A stretch of 10,791 bases of DNA. Source: Gemmatimonadales bacterium (GTDB lineage Bacteria; Gemmatimonadota; Gemmatimonadetes; Gemmatimonadales; GWC2-71-9). Of the stretch, positions 1 through 5,282 are shown one piece after another; the stretch's first letter is position 1, and each line of letters starts with the position of its first letter. Both the position numbers and the translations under genes were made by a program. The DNA is taken from positions 1 to 10,791 of the forward strand of contig JACDDX010000032.1 in the NCBI GenBank assembly GCA_013816685.1. Direction: 5' to 3'. The notes beneath the pieces were generated by a model that had not been told where the DNA came from, did no database searches, and was given only the letters and a program-made list of their open reading frames with translations.

Positions 1-88
1 GAGCAGGGGGATCGGTCTGGGCTCGCGCCGCAGCCGGGACGGCCAGCGCTGCGCAAAGGGTCAGGATCGTGAAGACGATGGGCCGCAT
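1..88 (-). CDS. N-terminus of an exported protein (partial, cut by window start)
   Basis: Reading leftward from an ATG at 88-86, 29 codons are open to the window edge. The peptide begins MRPIVFTILTLC and continues through a hydrophobic Ala/Leu stretch to AAARAQT. This is a classic Sec signal peptide: one Arg near the start, a hydrophobic core at about residues 4-18, and an ARA cleavage site before Gln at about residue 24. There is no lipobox cysteine at the cleavage site. A GCGAGG sequence lies about six bases upstream and can serve as ribosome binding site. Only the export signal is visible, so the mature function is unknown. It is divergent from the small gene at 337. A TATATTG box on the minus strand at 198-192 is a possible promoter about 100 bases upstream. 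Confidence 0.65.
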   Translation of the reverse strand, partial: MRPIVFTILTLCAALAVPAAARAQTDPPA

Positions 89-336
89 CGGTGCCTCGCT
101 TGGAAAGGTTCGGCGGCGCGCCATTTACGTGCGCCGACGTCGACCTCATTTACACCCGGTCCGCGCCGGCCGTTGGGCACAGGCGTGAACGCAATATATC
201 GGACGCTGGCTGGCGCGTGGACGCCGCTCGCGGGCGGCTCGGAGTTCGAGCGGTCGGGCAAGGCAGTTCCGGACGTCCGGATCGGAGTACATTCTACCAT
301 TCCAGATCGGTCGTCACTCCGTCGCCGGAGGTTCAC

Positions 337-513
337 GTGTCCAAGCGGGAAGACCAGCGCATCGCCAATCTGGTCAAGAAGAACGCGGCCAAGGTGCCTC
401 CGCCCAAGGCCGATCGCGAAGCGCAGTACGACACGACGCTCCGCCAGCGGCCGGCGGAGCAGGATCTCGAGACCAAGCGCCTCTTCAAGGAGATGAAGAA
501 GCGGGAGTTCTGA
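337..513 (+). CDS. Small highly charged protein of unknown function (58 aa)
   Basis: I do not recognise the family. The reading frame can be extended upstream to a GTG or ATG-like codon near 91, but the GTG at 337 is preferred because a perfect GGAGG ribosome binding site (327-331) lies five bases before it and the upstream part reads as non-coding. The product begins MSKREDQRIANLVKKN and ends in KEMKKREF. About 16 Lys/Arg and 10 Asp/Glu occur in 58 residues, with one PPP turn near residue 21. It has no cysteine, no hydrophobic segment and no signal peptide, so it should be a soluble cytoplasmic protein, probably helical. Such basic proteins often bind RNA, DNA or the ribosome, but nothing here proves that. 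A TACATT box at 288-293 could be its -10 element. Confidence 0.7.
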   Translation: MSKREDQRIANLVKKNAAKVPPPKADREAQYDTTLRQRPAEQDLETKRLFKEMKKREF

Positions 514-659
514 GCACGGTCTCGGTGATCGGGCTACCTTGCGGGAAAAGGGAGGCAGAACGCACCTGATCGAACCCAAGGTGGCCAAGCTGCGCAGCAC
601 GTACGCCCGGGGCTCAAGGGAGCCGCGGCCGACCTCTCACCCGTGACGAGGGATTGAGC
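514..659 (+). other. 146-base gap with a TACCTT box and small hairpins
   Basis: No convincing reading frame is present. A promoter-like TACCTTG lies at 535-541, with only a poor -35 match. Downstream are a perfect 10-base palindrome (589-598, GCTGCGCAGC) and a hairpin GGCTC-AAGG-GAGCC (611-624). Bases CCTC at about 633-636 could pair with the GAGG at 648-651 that forms the ribosome binding site of the next gene. Together these are consistent with a structured leader for the gene at 660, but no known riboswitch or RNA family is recognised. Confidence 0.35.
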
Positions 660-929
660 ATGACCGATCCGAAGGATGGGGCGCTGAAGCCGATCACACC
701 CGCTCGCGTCGCAAGCGAGCTGTCCAAGATCAGCGCACAGCGCCAGAACGGCGAGCTCGACAAGTACGAGTACGAGCACCGCTTCAGCCGCATGATCAGC
801 GAGCTGCGCGACCGTCGGATCGAGGGCAGCCGCGCCGAGATTCTTGCCGAGCTCACCCCGCTGCGGGAGCAGGGCGTCGTCACCGCTCCCGACTGGCAGC
901 GGCTCGTGCGTCAGCTCGGCCTTGTCTAG
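660..929 (+). CDS. Hypothetical 89-residue protein
   Basis: The ATG at 660 is chosen because GAGGGA (648-653) lies six bases upstream. A TTG at 654 in the same frame would overlap the end of that site. The product begins MTDPKDGALKPITPARVAS and ends VRQLGLV. It is charged and predicted mostly helical, with a central stretch rich in Glu, Tyr and Arg (residues about 30-60). It has no cysteine, no membrane segment and no signal peptide. I do not recognise the family. It ends 13 bases before the favoured start of the aldo/keto reductase, so the two are probably co-transcribed, but the context does not reveal a function. Codon use (strong third-position G/C) supports it as a real gene. Confidence 0.7.
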   Translation: MTDPKDGALKPITPARVASELSKISAQRQNGELDKYEYEHRFSRMISELRDRRIEGSRAEILAELTPLREQGVVTAPDWQRLVRQLGLV

Positions 930-942
930 CAGGCCCGCCGTC

Positions 943-1821
943 GTGCTGCCGGTCCGTCCGCTCGGCCCCGGTGGCCGAGCGGTCTCGTCTGTGAGCTACG
1001 GCGCAATGCATCTGTCCATTCAGGAGCGGCCGTCCGAGCGCGAGGGGATCACCGTCATCCATGCCGCGCTCGACGCGGGCATGACCCTGATGGACACGGC
1101 AAACGTGTACTGTCTCGACGAGCACGAGATCGGCCACAACGAGAGGCTGATTGCGCGGGCGCTCATCGAGCGCGGCGGCGCGGCGGGCGACGTGCTGGTC
1201 GCCACCAAAGGCGGCGTGGCGCGGCCGGAGGGCCGCTGGGAACCCGACGGCCGGCCGGCCCGGCTCCGCGCCGCCTGTGACGCGTCGCTCGGCGCGCTGG
1301 GCGTAGACCGCATCGCGCTCTATCAGCTCCATACGCCCGATGCGCGCGTCCCCTTCGAGGAGAGCGTCGGAGCGCTCGCCGAGTTGCGAGCAGAAGGGAA
1401 GATCGATCTCGTCGGGCTGTCGAACGTATCGGCCGAGCAGATTCGTGCCGCGGAGCGGATCGTGCCCATCGCGTCGGTGCAGAATCGTCTGAGCCCGTTC
1501 TTCCGCGAAGCGCTCAGCGGCGGGGTCGTGCAGTACTGTACCGATCACGGAATCGCGTTTCTCGCCTACAGTCCGACCGGCGGCGGCCGGCTCACCAGGA
1601 AACTCCCGTCGCACCCGGTGGCCGCGCGCATCGCTGGCCGGCTGGGCGTGTCGGCCCACGCGGTGGTGCTCGCCTGGGTACTCGCCCAGTCGCCAGCGGT
1701 CATCGTCATTCCGAGCGCGCGACGGGTAGAGCACGCCGTGGACAGTGCCTCCGCCGCGACGCTGGCCCTCGCCGACGCGGATCTCGCCGCCATCGACGAG
1801 GCGGAGTTCTCCCGCAGCTAA
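943..1821 (+). CDS. Aldo/keto reductase family oxidoreductase
   Basis: Predicted NADPH-dependent aldo/keto reductase with a TIM-barrel fold, cytoplasmic, 292 residues, close to the usual length. The full catalytic tetrad is visible: Asp51 and Tyr56 in MDTANVY, Lys89 in ATKGG, and His130 in YQLHTPD. The C-terminal cofactor-loop motif VIPSARRVEHAVDSA follows, as expected. The start is uncertain. GTG 943 gives the family-typical N-terminus LPVRPLG and has AGCAGG nine bases upstream. TTG 922 would overlap the preceding gene by eight bases. The frame also runs open further upstream, through the previous gene, where it is a shadow. The substrate cannot be told from sequence. Its TAA stop overlaps the stop codon of the convergent fabH. 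Confidence 0.9.
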   Translation: MLPVRPLGPGGRAVSSVSYGAMHLSIQERPSEREGITVIHAALDAGMTLMDTANVYCLDEHEIGHNERLIARALIERGGAAGDVLVATKGGVARPEGRWEPDGRPARLRAACDASLGALGVDRIALYQLHTPDARVPFEESVGALAELRAEGKIDLVGLSNVSAEQIRAAERIVPIASVQNRLSPFFREALSGGVVQYCTDHGIAFLAYSPTGGGRLTRKLPSHPVAARIAGRLGVSAHAVVLAWVLAQSPAVIVIPSARRVEHAVDSASAATLALADADLAAIDEAEFSRS

Positions 1822-2813
1822 CGATTTCCCGAACCCCACCGCATGAGCAGCGCCCCGGACGTCAGTCCCGCCCCCACCGCCACGAAGACGATCAGATCAC
1901 CTCGGTGAAGTGCGCCCCGTTCGAGCACATCGGCCAGGGCGAGTGGCAGCGTCGCATCGGTGGTGTTGCCGTAGCGATCGAGCACGGAGGCCATGCGGTC
2001 GGGCGCGATGCCGAGCCGCTCGGTTGCCGCATCGAGGATCCGCTGGTTGGCCTGGTGGGGGATGATCATCGCCAGATCGGCGGGGGTGTACCCGTGCTGC
2101 TGAACCACGAGCTCGACGCATTCCGCCATGCGGCGCACGGCGAACTTGAACACCGCCCGCCCGTTCTGCCGGAGATAGTGCTCGCCGGCGGCCACCGTCT
2201 CCGCGCTCGCGGGCCGCAGACTGCCGCCGGCCCGCATGTAGAGATCCTCCCGGCCGCTGCCGTCCACCCGATGCTGGAACCCGATGACGCCGTAGCCCGG
2301 GTCGGCCGGCTCCAGCAGGATCGCGCCGGCGCCGTCACCGAACAGCACGGCGGTGGTCCGGTCGTCCTGGTCGATGATGGCGCTCATGAGATCGGCGCCG
2401 ACCACCACGACCCGGTTGTGGGCGCCCGACGAAATCATCTGCGCGCCGGTGGTCAAGGCGTAGAGAAAGCCCGAGCACGCGGCTGACAGATCGAACCCCC
2501 ACGCGTTGGACAAGCCGACCTGGTCCTGAATGAGACAGGCGGTGGCGGGGAAGACCATGTCGGGCGTGATCGTCGCGACGATGATCGCGTCCACGTCGGC
2601 GGGAGCGAGGCCGCGCTTCTCGAGCAACCGGCTGACCGCGTGTGCGCCCATCGTCGACGTGGTTTCGCCGGGCGCCCCGCGTCGCCGCTCCCGGATACCG
2701 GTGCGGCTGGTAATCCATGCGTCGGTGGTGTCGAGGGTGCGCTGGAGGTCGGTGTTGCTCACGACCTGGTCGGGCAGGTAGGTCGCCACGGCGGTGATGG
2801 TTGCGGCCGGCAT
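1818..2813 (-). CDS. fabH: 3-oxoacyl-[acyl-carrier-protein] synthase III (KAS III)
   Basis: FabH starts type II fatty acid synthesis by condensing an acyl-CoA primer with malonyl-ACP in the cytoplasm. The protein has 331 residues, near the family norm. It shows the thiolase-fold hallmarks: WITSRTGIRERR (residues 33-44), active-site Cys113 in DLSAACSGF, His253 in IIPHQANQRI, Asn283 in YGNTT, and a C-terminal GAGLTSGALLMRW. All three catalytic residues are present. The segment after Asn283 reads TTDAT instead of the common TSAAS. The frame is open further upstream, across the ispG start, but the ATG at 2813 gives the family-typical N-terminus and the longer form is rejected. No good ribosome binding site precedes it. 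It stands alone, without plsX, fabD or acpP beside it, and diverges from ispG. Confidence 0.95.
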   Translation of the reverse strand: MPAATITAVATYLPDQVVSNTDLQRTLDTTDAWITSRTGIRERRRGAPGETTSTMGAHAVSRLLEKRGLAPADVDAIIVATITPDMVFPATACLIQDQVGLSNAWGFDLSAACSGFLYALTTGAQMISSGAHNRVVVVGADLMSAIIDQDDRTTAVLFGDGAGAILLEPADPGYGVIGFQHRVDGSGREDLYMRAGGSLRPASAETVAAGEHYLRQNGRAVFKFAVRRMAECVELVVQQHGYTPADLAMIIPHQANQRILDAATERLGIAPDRMASVLDRYGNTTDATLPLALADVLERGALHRGDLIVFVAVGAGLTSGALLMRWGSGNR

Positions 2814-2856
2814 GCCCGAAGATGCCGCACGCAGGTGGGGCGTCGCAAGCCGGACC

Positions 2857-2866
2857 CTTATATTTG
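2857..2866. promoter_or_regulatory. Symmetric two-way -10 box between fabH and ispG
   Basis: The 58-base divergent gap is GC-rich except for CTTATATTTG. On the plus strand this contains TATATTTG (2859-2866), and on the minus strand TATAAG (2862-2857). Transcription would start at about 2871 toward ispG and about 2850 toward fabH. Neither side has a clear -35 match. The call rests on base composition and position. Confidence 0.5.
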
Positions 2867-2871
2867 CCGGC

Positions 2872-4128
2872 ATGGCCACTCCCCTTCGCCGCGCCACCGC
2901 GACAGTGCTGGTCGGCGGTGTCCCGGTCGGCGCGTCGCATCCGGTCGTCGTGCAGTCCATGACCAACACCGACACCGCCGATGTGCCGCGGACGGTCGCG
3001 CAGGTCGCGGCCCTCGCCGCGGCCGGCAGCGAGCTGGTGCGGATCACCGTCAACAACGACGAGGCGGCTGCCGCCGTTGCGCGCGTTGGGGACGGGCTCG
3101 ACCGGCTCGGTGTGACCGTACCGCTGATCGGCGACTTCCACTACAACGGACATCTGTTGCTCACCCGCTATCCTGAGTGCGCGCGTGCCCTTGCCAAGTA
3201 CCGCATCAATCCGGGCAACGTCGGCGGAAAGCGGCACGACGAGCATTTCCGCGCCATCATCGATGTGGCCATGGCGAACGGCAAGCCGGTGCGAATCGGA
3301 GTGAACTGGGGCTCCCTCGATCAGGCGCTGCTCACCGACATGATGGATCGAAACGCGGCCCTGGTGCGCCCGCGCGATGCGCGCGATGTGATGATGGAGG
3401 CCATGGTGGAGAGCGCGATCCGGTCCGCGGCGCAGGCCGAGTCGGCAGGGATGGGACGTGATCAGATCATCCTCAGCGCGAAGGTCTCGGGCGTGCAGGA
3501 CCTCGTCGACGTGTACCGGATGCTGGCCGCCCGCGGCAACTACCCCCTGCACCTGGGGCTGACCGAGGCCGGCATGGGCAGCAAGGGGATCGTCGCGAGC
3601 GCGGCGGGACTGGCCATCCTGCTGCAGGAGGGAATCGGCGACACGATCCGCGTGTCGCTCACGCCTCGGCCCGGCGGCGACCGCACCGAGGAAGTGCTCG
3701 TCGCGCAGCAGATCCTCCAGTCACTCGGACTTCGGAGCTTCACCCCGCAGGTGACGAGCTGCCCCGGCTGCGGCCGGACGACGAGCACATTCTTCCAGCA
3801 GATGGCCGAGGAGATTCAGGACTACCTGCGCGCGAAGATGCCGCTGTGGAAGCTGGAGCGGCCGGGGGTCGAGTCGATGCGGGTGGCGGTGATGGGCTGC
3901 GTCGTCAACGGACCCGGCGAGAGCAAGCATGCCAACATCGGGATCTCGCTCCCGGGCACTTTCGAGGATCCCAAAGCCCCGGTGTATGTCGACGGCCGGC
4001 TGGTCGTCACCCTGAAAGGTGAGCGGATCGTACCCGAGTTTCTCGAGATCCTCGAGGAATACGTCGGGAGCCACTACGGAGCCGGCCGCGACGGCCTCGG
4101 CGTTCCCGTGGCCGCGATCGGGGTCTGA
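2872..4128 (+). CDS. ispG: 4-hydroxy-3-methylbut-2-en-1-yl diphosphate synthase (IspG/GcpE)
   Basis: Penultimate enzyme of the MEP isoprenoid pathway. It reductively opens the cyclic diphosphate MEcPP to HMBPP using a [4Fe-4S] cluster. The protein has 418 residues, longer than the E. coli enzyme and like the longer forms of many other bacteria. N-terminal TIM-barrel motifs include VQSMTNTDTAD, IGDFHYNGH and RINPGNVGGKR. The C-terminal cluster domain has Cys297 and Cys300 in SCPGCGRT, Cys343 in GCVVNGPGE, and the catalytic Glu350. All cluster ligands are present, so it should be active. An in-frame ATG exists at 2794 inside fabH, but ATG 2872 gives the usual N-terminus. No Shine-Dalgarno precedes 2872, and the -10-like box is so close that the mRNA may be leaderless. 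Confidence 0.96.
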   Translation: MATPLRRATATVLVGGVPVGASHPVVVQSMTNTDTADVPRTVAQVAALAAAGSELVRITVNNDEAAAAVARVGDGLDRLGVTVPLIGDFHYNGHLLLTRYPECARALAKYRINPGNVGGKRHDEHFRAIIDVAMANGKPVRIGVNWGSLDQALLTDMMDRNAALVRPRDARDVMMEAMVESAIRSAAQAESAGMGRDQIILSAKVSGVQDLVDVYRMLAARGNYPLHLGLTEAGMGSKGIVASAAGLAILLQEGIGDTIRVSLTPRPGGDRTEEVLVAQQILQSLGLRSFTPQVTSCPGCGRTTSTFFQQMAEEIQDYLRAKMPLWKLERPGVESMRVAVMGCVVNGPGESKHANIGISLPGTFEDPKAPVYVDGRLVVTLKGERIVPEFLEILEEYVGSHYGAGRDGLGVPVAAIGV

Positions 4129-4134
4129 ACAGCC

Positions 4135-4148
4135 CCGCACCCCTGCGG
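4135..4148 (+). other. Small hairpin after ispG
   Basis: CCGCA-CCCC-TGCGG is a perfect five-base-pair stem with a four-base loop, seven bases after the ispG stop. No T run follows, so it is not a proper intrinsic terminator. It may protect the 3' end or act with Rho. Confidence 0.3.
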
Positions 4149-4194
4149 CGAGCGTGTAAGGCCTGATCGCATACGACCGACCCCTGCACGTCAT

Positions 4195-4200
4195 TATGTT
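4195..4200 (+). promoter_or_regulatory. Possible -10 box (TATGTT) upstream of the peroxiredoxin-like gene
   Basis: TATGTTG stands in the 137-base gap between ispG and the next gene, 65 bases before the ATG at 4266. It fits the TAnnTT pattern seen in other gaps here. No convincing -35 box is found at the standard spacing. The call is tentative. Confidence 0.3.
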
Positions 4201-4265
4201 GGAACAACGATTCAACTCCACTCCGAGCCTCGAACCGGACCTCAGCCCTTGAGGGAGACGCGTCC

Positions 4266-4841
4266 ATGCCTCGAATGAAATTCTCGACCGTCGTCACCGC
4301 GGCGTCGCTGCTGCTCCCGGCGGTGCCGGCCGCCGCGCAGAGCGGGACAGCCAGCCTGATCTCGGGACCTGACATCGGCCGCCGGGCACCTGACTTTACC
4401 CTCCCTTGGGCGAGCAAAGACGGCGTCGGGCCCATCGAGATGCCCTACCAACTCCGCCGGGACCAGGGCAAGACGGTTGTGATCGCCTTCCTGCCGCGGG
4501 CCTTTACCCGTTCGAGCGTCGAGCAGCTGCAGTCCTTCGCCCAGCACTACGACAGCCTGTTCGGTCCCGAGGTAAGCGTGGTCGGGATCACGACCGATCC
4601 GCTCGAAACCCAGGGTCGGTTCGCCGCGCGCTACGGGGTGCCGTTCCGGCTGCTCAGCGACCCGGCTCAACGGGTGGCGCGAAAGTATGGCAGCAATGAT
4701 CCCCGGGGCCTCGGGCGCCGGACCATCTACGTCGTGGGGCCGGACGGCACGGTGAAGTACCGGAATCTCCGGTTCAATCCCGCGGATCCCTCTCAGTTCA
4801 CCAAGCTGCGGACGGCGGTGAGAGCGGCGCGCACCGGCTGA
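4266..4841 (+). CDS. Secreted peroxiredoxin-like (AhpC/TSA fold) protein lacking the catalytic cysteine
   Basis: The protein has 191 residues. It begins with a Sec signal peptide (MPRMKF, a hydrophobic core, then PAAAQSG with cleavage near residue 24), so the mature protein should lie in the periplasm. The rest matches the thioredoxin-fold AhpC/TSA family: GRRAPDFTLP (39-47), VVIAFLPRAF (71-80), VVGITTDP (105-112), PFRLLSDP (126-133) and RRTIYVVGPDG (151-161). In true peroxiredoxins the motif is PxxxTxxC. Here it reads PRAFTRSS, with Ser84 (codon AGC) where the peroxidatic Cys should be. No cysteine occurs anywhere in the protein. The conserved Arg152 is kept. It is therefore probably not a thiol peroxidase, and its role is unknown. 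GGGAG eight bases upstream supports the ATG. It has its own strong terminator downstream and may be a single-gene unit. Confidence 0.88.
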   Translation: MPRMKFSTVVTAASLLLPAVPAAAQSGTASLISGPDIGRRAPDFTLPWASKDGVGPIEMPYQLRRDQGKTVVIAFLPRAFTRSSVEQLQSFAQHYDSLFGPEVSVVGITTDPLETQGRFAARYGVPFRLLSDPAQRVARKYGSNDPRGLGRRTIYVVGPDGTVKYRNLRFNPADPSQFTKLRTAVRAARTG

Positions 4842-4862
4842 ACTCGCGCTTGGCTATACCGG

Positions 4863-4892
4863 ATCGCGCCTGCCTCGAGGCGCGATTTTTTT
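4863..4892 (+). terminator. Strong Rho-independent terminator
   Basis: ATCGCGCCT and AGGCGCGAT form a perfect nine-base-pair stem (4863-4871 with 4878-4886) around the loop GCCTCG. The stem runs into seven consecutive T bases (4886-4892). It begins 21 bases after the stop of the peroxiredoxin-like gene and should end that transcript. Confidence 0.9.
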
Positions 4893-4905
4893 GTGCAGTG
4901 CCCAA

Positions 4906-4937
4906 GGAAAATTGGAGTGTGTGGGATGTGGAAAATT
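4906..4937 (+). repeat. Short direct repeat GGAAAATT x2
   Basis: GGAAAATT occurs at 4906-4913 and 4930-4937, 24 bases apart start to start. This AT-rich octamer stands out in a GC-rich genome. It could be a pair of protein-binding sites or chance within an AT-rich segment. Confidence 0.3.
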
Positions 4938-4975
4938 CGACCTGATGCATAAAGATTCCATCTCTGACGACACTG

Positions 4976-5005
4976 TCGACAGCGACAGCCGAAGGTAATT
5001 ACCTT
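4976..5005 (+). promoter_or_regulatory. Putative promoter TCGACA-N18-TACCTT
   Basis: TCGACA (4976-4981) matches the sigma-70 -35 consensus at five of six positions. It is followed after 18 bases by TACCTT (5000-5005), which lies in the right half of the 18-base palindrome. A transcript would start at about 5012, some 270 bases ahead of pyk. It would be either a long leader or a separate RNA. Confidence 0.4.
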
Positions 5006-5007
5006 CG
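4990..5007. promoter_or_regulatory. 18-base perfect palindrome, operator-like
   Basis: CGAAGGTAATTACCTTCG is its own reverse complement over all 18 bases. Each half contains TACCTT when read outward, so the site holds two overlapping divergent -10-like boxes. Alternatively it is a binding site for a dimeric regulator. No specific regulator can be named. Confidence 0.55.
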
Positions 5008-5237
5008 TCAACTTGCACGTAGTCAATGCGTTGCCGAACTCTCCTTAAGTAAGTTCGCATATTCGTTTGTCGCCCTGACGGTTGTCCGCTCAGTTCCCGC
5101 GGTCCCAAAATCGGCTTGTCCACACGACTCGAACCCGTCCGACACCAATACTCCATCCCCCTGTTGGCCTGGCGTGGTGCCTGAACACCCTCGCTCGCCC
5201 GACCTTCCGTCGTGGTGCAGGGGTGCGAGCGCGAGAT

Positions 5238-5243
5238 TAGAAT
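5238..5243 (+). promoter_or_regulatory. Possible -10 box (TAGAAT) for pyk
   Basis: TAGAAT matches the sigma-70 -10 consensus at five of six positions and lies 39 bases before the pyk start codon. It implies a leader of roughly 33 bases that contains the AAAGGA ribosome binding site. No good -35 box is visible, so activation by a regulator is possible. Confidence 0.4.
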
Positions 5244-5282
5244 CGGTGCAGGTTTTCCCGAAGGGCTCGAAAGGATCGACCC

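Larger units (their letters stand above)
4893..5282. other. AT-rich non-coding gap before pyruvate kinase
   Basis: About 390 bases hold no gene that I can support. The first 180 bases or so are much richer in A and T than the rest of the window. They contain a direct repeat of GGAAAATT (4906 and 4930), a 10-base palindrome CTGTCGACAG (4973-4982), an 18-base palindrome (4990-5007) and CTCCTTAAG near 5041. The right part returns to high GC. It contains a seven-base inverted repeat CGCTCGC/GCGAGCG (5192-5198 with 5225-5231) just upstream of the putative pyk -10 box. Short minus-strand frames exist but have no recognisable protein, and their ends run through the terminator. The gap may carry regulatory sites or an unannotated small RNA. 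Confidence 0.6.

Noticed and set aside
91..336. Longer 140-codon version of the 58-residue protein
   Set aside because: The upstream part has no ribosome binding site and reads like non-coding DNA. GTG 337 has a perfect GGAGG at ideal spacing.
880..1839. 319-codon minus-strand frame opposite the aldo/keto reductase
   Set aside because: Shadow of the reductase gene with no family motif. The plus-strand frame has the full catalytic tetrad.
2814..3056. N-terminal extension of FabH over the ispG start
   Set aside because: The added residues do not resemble FabH, and the extension would overlap IspG coding sequence.
4135..4148. Intrinsic terminator for ispG
   Set aside because: The hairpin is only five base pairs and no T tract follows, so it is listed only as a hairpin.
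5120..5150. tRNA-like T-loop (GGTTCGAGTC on the minus strand)
   Set aside because: The T stem has a mismatch and no acceptor stem, anticodon arm or D arm can be built around it. It is probably chance.
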